Assembly: GCA_005776475.1 (NCBI GenBank)
Contig: SXPB01000309.1
Span: 1 to 36,422, forward strand
Source: Planctomycetia bacterium
GTDB taxonomy: Bacteria; Planctomycetota; UBA1135; UBA2386
Direction of reading: 5' to 3'
Length of the DNA stretch: 36,422 nucleotides
Below are positions 8,238-16,177 of the stretch, one piece after another. Under the pieces are notes generated by a model. It was not told the DNA's origin, did not search any database, and saw only the letters and a list, made by a program, of their open reading frames with translations. The position numbers and the translations under genes are program-made. Numbering within the stretch: the stretch's first letter is position 1; the number at the start of each line of letters is the position of its first letter.

Positions 8238-9944
8238 TCACAAGTAGGTGAACGTCGCCGTCACCGCGCAGCCGCCAGGCGGCGTCACCACGACGGGGCG
8301 CGGACCGGGCGTGCCCGGCGGCGTGGTGAAGACGACGACATTGGTGGCGACGGCGACGATGTTCGCCGCCGCACCCCCGACCGTCACCGTCGTGCCTTGC
8401 GCGAAACCAGTGCCCTGCAGAACGACCAGCGTGCCGCCCGCGGCCAGCCCCGACGTCGCCGACATGGAGGTGATCGTCGCCTGCGGGTTGATGCCGATCG
8501 ACGCCTGCTGCCCATCGGGGTTGCGCACGACGAGCGTGCTGTTGCACGCAAGCCCGCCCGGGTAGGCGAACGTCACGTTGGTCGGATTGACCGCGATGGG
8601 TGGGATCGACAACGCCCCCACCGACAAGGTGAGCCCGGGCAGGAAGCCGGTGCCGTTCAACTGGCACACGGCCCCGGTCGCCGCACTGGTCGGAACGAGC
8701 GCCGCGGTGGTCGGCGCGGGCGCCGGCCGGACCTCGATGTCGATGGCGTTGGTGACCCCGAGCGTGAACGGCGCCAGCGACGACGCCAGCACCGCTTGCA
8801 GCGTGAAGTCGAGCGGCGCCAGTACCAGGTTGGGTGGCACGACGAGCGTGAACGGCGCTGGTCCGGCGGTGAACAATGCCGGCAACAGCCCGAACGTGTC
8901 GGCGACGACGAGTTCGTTCGTCGTGCTCGGCAACACCGGGAAGCAGGTCTCGCCGAATCCCAACTGCGTGCCGAACGCACCGGGCTGCGGCGCCAACGAC
9001 GCGAACAGCACGTACGGCAGGCCGGTGCCGCCTGCGGGCGGATTGATGCCGATGCCGAACGACTGCGCGGCGCCGAGGCGGATCGTTCGCGTGATGCCAC
9101 CGGACTGGCCCTGCACGGTGAGCAGGTTCGACGCGAACGTGCCCTGGTAGCACGGCGCGGGCCCGGGGTTCACGGTGCACGACCAGGAACCGATCTCGAC
9201 CAGCTGGGTCAAGCCGCCGGAGCCCGTCGTCGCACAGAAACCGACCCACGCGAGGTCGTTGGTCAGCCCCAACCCGGCGACCGGATTGCCGTTGGCGAGC
9301 ATGCCGCCGCTCGTGTGCGACCACGCGCGCGACAACAGGGGCGTCGCCGCACCGTCGAGGAACACCTCCAACACGCCGAGCTGGTAGGTCACCTGCAACG
9401 TGTGCAGCAGGCCGTCGGCGAGCGTCGTCGCGGGCGTCACCCGCGCCAGCGAGGCAATCTCCCATTCGCTGTTGCCGGAGTTGCCTCCCGTGTGGAGCGA
9501 CACCTCGTTGGCGCTGGTATCGCCGAGGAACACGTCGCGGTAGGTGTCGATCTCGACTGCCAGCGAGCGGCGGATGCCGATCGCCGCGTTCGAGCCACCG
9601 CCATAGCCGAGCCCCCACGCCGCACCGCCGATGGCTTGCGCGCCGAGCGGATCGCCGTGCAGCACGAACGCGAAGCCCTCGCCGCGCGTGCCAAACGCCG
9701 ACGGCGCGATGCGGAACGTGAACGTCGTCGAGAAGCCGAACGTCAGCGCCACGGGAGTCTGTCGCCACGCCCAGCCGCTCTGGAACGGCGCGTTCGGCGT
9801 CAGGCGGAGCGCCCCCGCCACCACGGCGCCATTGCCGAGCATTTGCAACTGCGCCGGGTTGGCGAAGTCGGGATAGCTGAACGACTGCGCCGCGAGCGAG
9901 CAGAGGCCGGAGAACACGGTGCACGCGAATCGGGACAGGCGCAT
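8238..9944 (-). CDS. Secreted L-type lectin-like protein with two IPT/TIG domains
   Basis: 568 residues. A Sec signal ends near SLAAQ (residue 20). Residues about 22-258 form a legume-lectin-like (concanavalin A-like) domain, seen in GEGFAFVLHGDPLGAQ, GLGYGG and the AVEIDTYRD strand containing the acidic metal-site residues typical of L-type lectins. Residues about 280-405 are a beta-rich module ending LGVTNAIDIEV, resembling the C-termini of several other exported proteins in this window. Residues about 411-483 and 488-568 are two IPT/TIG immunoglobulin-like domains (GTGFLPG and GTGFAQGTTVTVGG turns). Expected role: carbohydrate or surface binding outside the cytoplasm. The ligand cannot be read from the sequence. 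Confidence 0.85.
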   Translation of the reverse strand: MRLSRFACTVFSGLCSLAAQSFSYPDFANPAQLQMLGNGAVVAGALRLTPNAPFQSGWAWRQTPVALTFGFSTTFTFRIAPSAFGTRGEGFAFVLHGDPLGAQAIGGAAWGLGYGGGSNAAIGIRRSLAVEIDTYRDVFLGDTSANEVSLHTGGNSGNSEWEIASLARVTPATTLADGLLHTLQVTYQLGVLEVFLDGAATPLLSRAWSHTSGGMLANGNPVAGLGLTNDLAWVGFCATTGSGGLTQLVEIGSWSCTVNPGPAPCYQGTFASNLLTVQGQSGGITRTIRLGAAQSFGIGINPPAGGTGLPYVLFASLAPQPGAFGTQLGFGETCFPVLPSTTNELVVADTFGLLPALFTAGPAPFTLVVPPNLVLAPLDFTLQAVLASSLAPFTLGVTNAIDIEVRPAPAPTTAALVPTSAATGAVCQLNGTGFLPGLTLSVGALSIPPIAVNPTNVTFAYPGGLACNSTLVVRNPDGQQASIGINPQATITSMSATSGLAAGGTLVVLQGTGFAQGTTVTVGGAAANIVAVATNVVVFTTPPGTPGPRPVVVTPPGGCAVTATFTYL

Positions 9945-10015
9945 CGCCGTGCACCATATCAGGCCGCCCGCTCCCGTGGTCGGGCCGCTACGCTATGGCG
10001 CCCGGGAGCCCCCTG

Positions 10016-11152
10016 ATGACGCCACGCCTGCTGTTCCTGTCGACTGTGACGTTTGCGTTCGCCGCGCCTGCCGCGGCCCAATTGCCGCGCATCATGCTGA
10101 CCGGCTACTGGCCGCCGAGCAACGAGGCCGTGCGGCAGTTCAGCACCGACCCGCTGCTCAACCCAGGCGGCTGGCAAGGCGGCAACTGGGAGAACCGCGG
10201 CTACGACATCCATTCCTACTTCCCGACCTTCACGCCGCCGACTTGCACAAGCTGCGGCACCGGCAGCGGCCACCTGGAGGTCGACTACCAGGACACGAGC
10301 CAGGACTTCTGGCAGCTCGCGAACGCGCTGCAGCCGATCGCGATCATGACCTTCTCGCGCGGCAACGTCGGCAACTCGTGGGAGGTCGAGATGAACCAGT
10401 TCAACCGCACGAGCTGGATCCCCGACTACGTAGCGCCGGTGCTGCCGACACCGTCGCCGCCCGACGCCAGCATCGCGCCCGACGCGCTGCGGCCGAGCAC
10501 GCTGCCGGTGCAAGGCATCGTCAACGCCGTGCTCGCCTCGGCCCTGCCGCTGGCACCCGCGATCTGCGCCAGCGGCAACGGCGGTGGCTTCCTCTCCGAG
10601 TTCATCGCCTACCACGGCGTCTGGTACCAGGACATCCACAAGTGGCCCGGCGATCCGGCCTGGTGCGTGGCCGGCGGTCACATCCACGTCGGCACGACGA
10701 TCTCGTTCGTCATCGCGCGGCAGGCCGCCGAAGTGTCGCTGCGCGAATTGATCGCCCACGTCGATGCGGTGCGCGCCAACACGACCTGCCAGGCGAACCT
10801 CGGCTTCGCCGGCCCGGGCAGTGCGAAGTTCGAGGTCTGCGGCGGCCACCTGAACGTGCCGGGCAGCATCGCCGAATTGCGCGTCACCGGGGCGGTGCCG
10901 AACGGCATCGGCGTGCTCGCGGTCGGCGCCACCAACAATCCGACGCCCGTGCTGGGCGGCATCGCGGTGCCGACCCCGACGTTCTTCGTCGGCCTCGTCA
11001 CGTTCGACGGTCAGGGCAACTGGCGCTGGCCAAACGGTCTCACGACGCCGCCCACACCGCTGCCCGACATCTTCGCGCAGGTGGCGTGGCACGCCCCGGC
11101 GTTGCCGCAGTCGTTCGGCTTCACCAACGCGCTGCGCATCGACCTGCAGTAG
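10016..11152 (+). CDS. Exported protein of unrecognised family
   Basis: 378 residues. The start at 10016 gives a compact signal peptide (MTPRLLFLSTVTFAFAAPAAA, cleavage before QLPR). An ATG at 9995 would add seven residues. The mature part starts with IMLTGYWPPSNEAVRQFS and contains a CTSC pair, a WYQDIHKWPGDP segment and GGHIHVGTT, which could hold catalytic or metal-binding His and Asp residues, but I cannot name a family. The last 100 residues (PTPVLGGIAVPTPTF, LPDIFAQVAWHAP, FTNALRIDLQ) resemble the C-terminal module of neighbouring secreted proteins. It is divergent from the lectin gene across 71 bases and convergent with the hydrolase gene, whose stop is five bases away. Confidence 0.75.
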   Translation: MTPRLLFLSTVTFAFAAPAAAQLPRIMLTGYWPPSNEAVRQFSTDPLLNPGGWQGGNWENRGYDIHSYFPTFTPPTCTSCGTGSGHLEVDYQDTSQDFWQLANALQPIAIMTFSRGNVGNSWEVEMNQFNRTSWIPDYVAPVLPTPSPPDASIAPDALRPSTLPVQGIVNAVLASALPLAPAICASGNGGGFLSEFIAYHGVWYQDIHKWPGDPAWCVAGGHIHVGTTISFVIARQAAEVSLRELIAHVDAVRANTTCQANLGFAGPGSAKFEVCGGHLNVPGSIAELRVTGAVPNGIGVLAVGATNNPTPVLGGIAVPTPTFFVGLVTFDGQGNWRWPNGLTTPPTPLPDIFAQVAWHAPALPQSFGFTNALRIDLQ

Positions 11153-11157
11153 TCACT

Positions 11158-13266
11158 TCACCGCAGCATCACGTCGCACGGCGGCGTCGCGGCCCCGGTT
11201 GGCGCCCACGGCCCATCCCACACGAACGCCCCCAGCGAGAACGCGAGCCCGTTCAGCACCTGCGGCACGGGCCCCACGCTCGCAAGGTCGAAGGTGACCG
11301 TTGCATTGCCCGCCGCATCCAGGAAGCCGAGGAACCCGGTGAACAGCGGCGACGGCCCCGCTGCCGCGGACGTGAGCACGAGCCAGTCGGCATCGATGGA
11401 AATCACGTCGTTGAGGTACGGGATTCCCGGCCCGTGGCCGGAGAGACCGACCATCGCGAAGTAGGGATATCCACTGCGCGCAGCCCCGCCGCGCACGGTG
11501 GCGACGATCGGCGCCGGGGTCGCGAGATCGATCTGCGCCGGCAGCGCCGTCAGCCGCGGCCGCGAGGCTTCCAACGGCACGTCGAGCCACGAGCCGGTGC
11601 CGACCCCACCCTGCTGCACGTCGACGCGGAAGTTGTGGAAGAACGGTGCGGCCTCGAGCGACGGCGCCATCGGGGCTTCGCGCACCCACAGGTTGCGCAG
11701 ATGCAGCCGCAACAGCGACCCGGCCGGCAGCCGCATCGCCACCGGCGGCAACCGCAACTCGTGCGCTTCGACGATGCCCGGCACGCTGTTCGTCGAGGCG
11801 ATCGCGTTCGTCGCCAGCATCACTTCTTCCGCGGTGCCCGGCGCTTCGACCGTCAGCAGCGCCGCCAGCATCCAGTGCGGGCCATCCGGTTCGACGCGAA
11901 GGTGCACGGTGGCACTGCGCGTCAGCAGCGCTTCGTCGCCGACGACGAACGTCCACACCCGATCCTGCAGCGGGCAACGCGAGAGCACGCTGGTGAGGGT
12001 GCGCAACGACGGTTGGGTGAGGAAGTCGAGCGCGTTGAAGTCGGTCGCGAGCGGATCGACCACCTGCGCGAGTTCGGCCTCGACCTGCGGCGTGGACGGC
12101 GGCGTCGCACGCAGCACGAAGTCGTCGTGCAGGAACAACCGCGTCGCATTCGCTGGCGTCGCCAACGAACCGGCGTGGGCATGGCTCCACGCATGCGCCG
12201 GATCGTTGCGCTCCGCGGCAGTGGCGGGCAGGTCGGCGAGCACGCTGCGCGCTTCGAGGTCGACCTCGTTGGGCACGTTCCACAGGAACCGATGCAGCCA
12301 CCGCAGGAACAGGGCTTCCCGCGCGGCCAGTTCGCCGATGTTGCTCGGCGATCCGTGGCCAATCGTGCCCAGCACGACCCGATGCAGGCCCGTGCGCGCT
12401 TCGCCCCGCACGACGGCACTCAGCGGGTTGGCGACGTTGTCGTGGTAGGCATGCGAGTGCAACACCGGCACCATCGACGTCTGCAGCAGGGTGCCGATGC
12501 CCCGTTGCTCGGCGGCGAACGAGGCAACGAGCAGGCTCGGATCCTGCTGGAGGAACGCAGTGCGGCAGGCGAGCAGGAACGCGGGATCGACGGCGACGCC
12601 GGTGTAGCTGCCCGAGATCGCCTCGACGAACCACTGACTGAACATGCGCCCACCGCGCAGCCAGTCGTCGGTCGCGTCGGCGACCAGATCAGAGGCGACG
12701 ACGCACGCCACCGGCGGAAACAGGATGCCGGTACGGCCCGGGGCCGCGATCGGCTGGCCCGACCACGCGGCCGCGTTCCAGGCATGCGCGCCACCCATGC
12801 TGCTGCCAACGACGGCCACGCGACTTTCATCGACGATGCCGTTCCAAGCCGGGTTGGCCCCGACGAACAGGATCTGTTCGGCGAGATCGAAGCGTTCGAT
12901 CGGCCCCCACATCGTCGAGCCAGCGTGCGGGTGCGTCGGATTCAGCGCCACCGCCTGGCCGTGCGCGCGCACGTCGTAGTTCCACACCGCGTAACCCTGT
13001 GCCGCAACCACCGTCTGCAAGCCGAGATCGAAACCACGCGACTGCCCGTACGGGTGCACGAACACGACCAGTGGCCAGCCACACGTGGGCGGCGCGCCGA
13101 CCGGCAGGATCATCGAGCCGAAGGTCTGGTAGCCATCGCTGTAGGCGACGGGCACCAGCAGATCGACGTTCGTCGCATGCCCGCCCGGCGGCGGCACGGG
13201 CCGCAAGCATGACTGTGCCATGACTCCGGCCGAAAGCAGGCCGGCGGCGACGACGAGGAGGCGCAT
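11158..13266 (-). CDS. Exported alpha/beta hydrolase (CocE/NonD or dienelactone-like)
   Basis: 702 residues with a signal peptide (MRLLVVAAGLLSAGVMA, then QSC). The N-terminal half has an alpha/beta-hydrolase core: the strand PLVVFVHPYGQS (about 65-76, a plausible oxyanion-hole region), nucleophile elbow GSSMGG at 154-159 (Ser156), the VLHSHAYHDN segment as the likely acid region, and LGTIGHGSPSN as the likely catalytic His. This order fits peptidase S15/CocE-like or other secreted esterases. The last 110 residues are a beta-rich module (LNDVISIDADWLVLTS, ATVTFDL, LNGLAFSLGAFV) related to the C-termini of nearby exported proteins. The start is the first ATG that gives a signal peptide. The substrate is unknown. 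Confidence 0.82.
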   Translation of the reverse strand: MRLLVVAAGLLSAGVMAQSCLRPVPPPGGHATNVDLLVPVAYSDGYQTFGSMILPVGAPPTCGWPLVVFVHPYGQSRGFDLGLQTVVAAQGYAVWNYDVRAHGQAVALNPTHPHAGSTMWGPIERFDLAEQILFVGANPAWNGIVDESRVAVVGSSMGGAHAWNAAAWSGQPIAAPGRTGILFPPVACVVASDLVADATDDWLRGGRMFSQWFVEAISGSYTGVAVDPAFLLACRTAFLQQDPSLLVASFAAEQRGIGTLLQTSMVPVLHSHAYHDNVANPLSAVVRGEARTGLHRVVLGTIGHGSPSNIGELAAREALFLRWLHRFLWNVPNEVDLEARSVLADLPATAAERNDPAHAWSHAHAGSLATPANATRLFLHDDFVLRATPPSTPQVEAELAQVVDPLATDFNALDFLTQPSLRTLTSVLSRCPLQDRVWTFVVGDEALLTRSATVHLRVEPDGPHWMLAALLTVEAPGTAEEVMLATNAIASTNSVPGIVEAHELRLPPVAMRLPAGSLLRLHLRNLWVREAPMAPSLEAAPFFHNFRVDVQQGGVGTGSWLDVPLEASRPRLTALPAQIDLATPAPIVATVRGGAARSGYPYFAMVGLSGHGPGIPYLNDVISIDADWLVLTSAAAGPSPLFTGFLGFLDAAGNATVTFDLASVGPVPQVLNGLAFSLGAFVWDGPWAPTGAATPPCDVMLR

Positions 13267-13358
13267 GGAGGTCGAAGCAGCATATCGACAGTCGGCAACT
13301 GCGTCGCCCGACCGGACGAATCGCGTCGCCGGCGGTCGGGCCATTGCCACCGACCGTG

Positions 13359-14036
13359 TCAGCGGGGCAAACAGCGCGACAGCATCGAGGCAACGTCGGT
13401 GTCGACGACCAGCGTGGCCACCGGCACACCGAATGCGACCAACCGCTGCTGGTCCTCGATCGTCGGCACGAACGTCGCCTCGGTGGCCTGCAGACTCGCG
13501 ACCAGCAGGTCCGCCCGGTTGCGGAACGCGTCGGCGTGCGGTCGCCGCCAGAAGGACGGCGCGCAGCAACGCCGACAACGTTCGGGATCGTCACTGCGCG
13601 TGCACGCTTCGCCATCGGCCTGCACCAGATCGCCGCGATGGCACTCCACCTCGGCCGCCCGCACCACGGCGAACGTCGGACTGCCCAGACGCGACGCGAG
13701 CCAGCACAGGTTGGGCGAACCGCGCGCGCCGACGCCCACGTGCACGACGCGGGTGGTCGGTTCGTGCCGCAACACCGCCGTCAACGCCGCGTCGGCGCCC
13801 GGATGTCTCGTGTCCGTGGCGATGCAGTGGTGCCGGCCGCTGCCCGCGAAGGCAAACACCTCCAGCGCGACTCCCGGCGGCGCCACCAGCGCCGGCGACC
13901 CCGCCGGCAGCGCGGCGAACCAACGCACCTGCGCACCGCCAGCCGACGCGACACCGGCCATCGTCGCCGCCATCGCGTGGCTCCAGTGCAGCACGGTCCG
14001 CTCGCGGCCGGGCGAACTGACGAGCAGCAACTTCAT
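13359..14036 (-). CDS. Glycosyltransferase-like protein, N-terminal domain only
   Basis: 225 residues. The N-terminus MKLLLVSSPGRERTVLHWSHAM looks like the first Rossmann strand and helix of a GT-B glycosyltransferase. The middle has a cysteine cluster (C132, C145, C154, C157, C158) in the pattern C-x12-C-x8-CxxCC. This resembles the zinc-like loop found in some family-4 glycosyltransferases after the first domain's catalytic region. The protein then stops just after a LVAFGVPVATLVVDTD segment, where the second domain holding the sugar-nucleotide site would begin. It is therefore truncated relative to the family, or it is a stand-alone binding domain. Its ATG overlaps the stop of the upstream NUDIX gene by four bases, so both are made from one mRNA. 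Confidence 0.55.
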   Translation of the reverse strand: MKLLLVSSPGRERTVLHWSHAMAATMAGVASAGGAQVRWFAALPAGSPALVAPPGVALEVFAFAGSGRHHCIATDTRHPGADAALTAVLRHEPTTRVVHVGVGARGSPNLCWLASRLGSPTFAVVRAAEVECHRGDLVQADGEACTRSDDPERCRRCCAPSFWRRPHADAFRNRADLLVASLQATEATFVPTIEDQQRLVAFGVPVATLVVDTDVASMLSRCLPR

Positions 14037-14899
14037 GCCGATGCCTCGCCGAGCAGTTCGCGCCACAACGCCGTTCGCTGCGCCAGGGACAGTTGGTGGT
14101 CGAGCGCCCCGTGCCGCAACAGGAAGTGCAACGCGACCAACGCGCAGTTCGGCTTCCACACGTCGTCGCCGGCCAAAGACGTGGCCACCTGATGCCACGA
14201 CCACGCCGCGAACGACTCCACTTCGCCGTCCACCGGCACCGGCGCGAAGTCCGCCGGCAATTCGAGGTCGAAGCACGCCAACGTGTCCGCCTTGCAGTCA
14301 CGCCCTTCCTGGAAGGCGTAGCGGATGCTGCCCACTGCGACGGCGCGCGCGGCGAGGGCGGCGCCAATGCCCGCTTCTTCCTGGCATTCCTTGTGCAACG
14401 TTGTCATCGCATCGAGATCGATCGACTGCCCACCGGCGACCAGGTTGTCGAGATGGCCGGGATAGGTGCGTTTGCCGCGCGCCCGCCGCGCCACCCACAT
14501 CTCCGGGCCAGCCGCCGTGCGCCGGTAGCCGTTCAGGTGCACACCGCGTGCGGGCACGCCAAACCAGGTGACCACCGACCGGTCGATGCGCAGCAGGGTC
14601 GGCCCGTCCGGTCGCGCGGCGACCGGATACAGCTCACCCAGCGGTGGCCGCGCGAGCCCCGCCGCGGCGAGGCGCGCCGCCACCTGCGCCAGCGCCGCGC
14701 TGCGCACTTCGGCGTCGAGGCCGTCGAGCACGATGCGGTCGCCCGCGCGCCGGAACGGGGTCGGTGGCGCCAACAAGGCGTCAATGCGCTCGCGGTGGAT
14801 GCGCCCGACGACTTCGCCTCCCACAGCCCACGGCACGAACGCCGCCACGTCGAGCGTGCGGCAGACGCGAACGCGCTGCAGGTACCGTTCGAAGCTCAT
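14033..14899 (-). CDS. NUDIX hydrolase with DUF4743 N-terminal domain
   Basis: 288 residues. Residues about 1-120 match the DUF4743 region found before a NUDIX domain in the thiamine-pyrophosphokinase-associated and plant Nudt20/yeast YJR142W-type family (for example YPVAARPDG, VPARGVHLNGY). The NUDIX domain follows, with MWVARRARGKRTYPGHLDNL and a box at 156-178 ending HKECQEEAGI. Related NUDIX proteins act on thiamine-diphosphate damage products or other nucleoside-diphosphate-like substrates. The glutamate expected at box position 7 is Leu162, flanked by Asp161 and Asp163. The start ATG gives the MSFERYLQRV opening. The gene is first of a two-gene unit with the glycosyltransferase-like ORF (four-base overlap) and is divergent from the FIST gene across 114 bases. 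Confidence 0.85.
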   Translation of the reverse strand: MSFERYLQRVRVCRTLDVAAFVPWAVGGEVVGRIHRERIDALLAPPTPFRRAGDRIVLDGLDAEVRSAALAQVAARLAAAGLARPPLGELYPVAARPDGPTLLRIDRSVVTWFGVPARGVHLNGYRRTAAGPEMWVARRARGKRTYPGHLDNLVAGGQSIDLDAMTTLHKECQEEAGIGAALAARAVAVGSIRYAFQEGRDCKADTLACFDLELPADFAPVPVDGEVESFAAWSWHQVATSLAGDDVWKPNCALVALHFLLRHGALDHQLSLAQRTALWRELLGEASA

Positions 14900-15013
14900 C
14901 GCACGATCGCCGGACTCGGCGAGCCGGAGTATGGCCGCTCGCCGCGAACGCCGACAACAGTTCCGGCGGCGCTGGAGAATTGCCGTCGGCGAATCGCTCC
15001 CTACGCTACGTGG

Positions 15014-16177
15014 ATGCAGTTCCACCGCGCGCTCGCGACCGGCGCCGACCTCGAAGCCGCGTGCCGCGAAGTAGTGGCGTCCTTGCGCAGTGGACTCGGC
15101 GCCGGCCCGATCGACCTCGCGTTCGTGTTCGCGTCGCCGCGCTACGGCCTGACGATCGACCGCCTGCCGATCCTGCTGCACGATCTGCTCGGCGCGCGCA
15201 CGCTGGTCGGTTGCAGTGCGGCGGCGTTGTCCGACGAAGCGAACGTGCTCGACGTCGGCCGCCACGGCATCGCCGTGCTCGCCGGCCGCCTGCCGGGCGC
15301 CCACATCGACACCGTGGCACTCGGCACCGGCGACCTGCCGAGTCCCGATGCGCCGCCCGCCGCGTGGCGAGCGCTCCTGCCGGCTTGCCCGCACGAACGC
15401 ACGGGCATGATCGTGCTCACCGAACCGTTCCACTGCGACACGCGCGCGCTGCTCGCCGGCCTCGATTTCGGATTTCCCGGCGTGCCCAAGGTCGGCGGCA
15501 TCGCCAGCGGCAGCCGCCATCCCGAAGGCCATTCGCTGTTCCACGGCCGCTCCACGCAGCGCGCCGGGGCCATCGTGCTGTCGTTGGCGGGCAATGTCGA
15601 ACTGACGACGATCAGCACGCCGGGTTGCCGCCCGTTCGGGCGCGTCGGCCGCGTCACCGCCGCCGGCAAGAACCGCCTGCTCGAAGTCGACGACCGCCCG
15701 GCGCGCGCCTTCATCGAAGAACAGCTCGAACAACTCGACGACGACCAGCGGGCCCAGGCGCAGCAGAGCCCGCTGCTGCTGGCGATCACGCCCGACCCCT
15801 TCGCCACCACCGATCCCGGCGACGGCGAGTTCCTCGTCTGCAACATCCTCGGTGTCGACCAGGCCGGCCAGCTCGTCGTCGCCGAGCACCTGCCGACGGG
15901 GCGCACGGTGCGGCTGCTGATGCGCGACGAGAGTTCCGCCGGCGCCGATCTCGAGCAGCGACTGCGAAGTGGACGGCAGCCGCGCGCGGCAGGCGCCTTG
16001 CTGTTTCGTTGCCTCGGCCGCCAGGGCGCCGACCACGCGGCGTTCGCCCAGGCTGCCGATGGCGTGCCGATGGTCGGCTTCCACTGCAACGGCGAAATCG
16101 CACCGACGGCAGGCCAGACGCACCTGCAGGCCTTCACCGCGGCCTACGGCTTGTTCCGCCCGCGGAGCGACGCATGA
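15014..16177 (+). CDS. FIST-domain (FIST_N plus FIST_C) signal-transduction protein
   Basis: 387 residues and soluble. It shows the FIST layout: a FIST_N region (about 20-205) with LVGCSAAALS and VGGIASGS, glycine-rich turns typical of the family, and a FIST_C region (about 215-375) with PFGRVGRVTAAGKNRLLEVD and GALLFRCLGRQG. The tail VPMVGFHCNGEIAP is the usual FIST_C ending. FIST domains are thought to sense small ligands such as amino acids, and are often fused to, or next to, output or transport partners. No output domain is fused here. The stop overlaps the ATG of the polytopic membrane protein by four bases (ATGA), suggesting the two products act together. The ATG at 15014 is chosen because FIST_N homology begins soon after it. 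Confidence 0.88.
   Translation: MQFHRALATGADLEAACREVVASLRSGLGAGPIDLAFVFASPRYGLTIDRLPILLHDLLGARTLVGCSAAALSDEANVLDVGRHGIAVLAGRLPGAHIDTVALGTGDLPSPDAPPAAWRALLPACPHERTGMIVLTEPFHCDTRALLAGLDFGFPGVPKVGGIASGSRHPEGHSLFHGRSTQRAGAIVLSLAGNVELTTISTPGCRPFGRVGRVTAAGKNRLLEVDDRPARAFIEEQLEQLDDDQRAQAQQSPLLLAITPDPFATTDPGDGEFLVCNILGVDQAGQLVVAEHLPTGRTVRLLMRDESSAGADLEQRLRSGRQPRAAGALLFRCLGRQGADHAAFAQAADGVPMVGFHCNGEIAPTAGQTHLQAFTAAYGLFRPRSDA

Noticed and set aside
9919-13212. 1097-codon plus-strand ORF
   Set aside because: Overlaps the exported protein gene at 10016 and the antisense of the hydrolase gene. It is highly Arg/His/Gln-rich with no recognisable motif, so it is a shadow.
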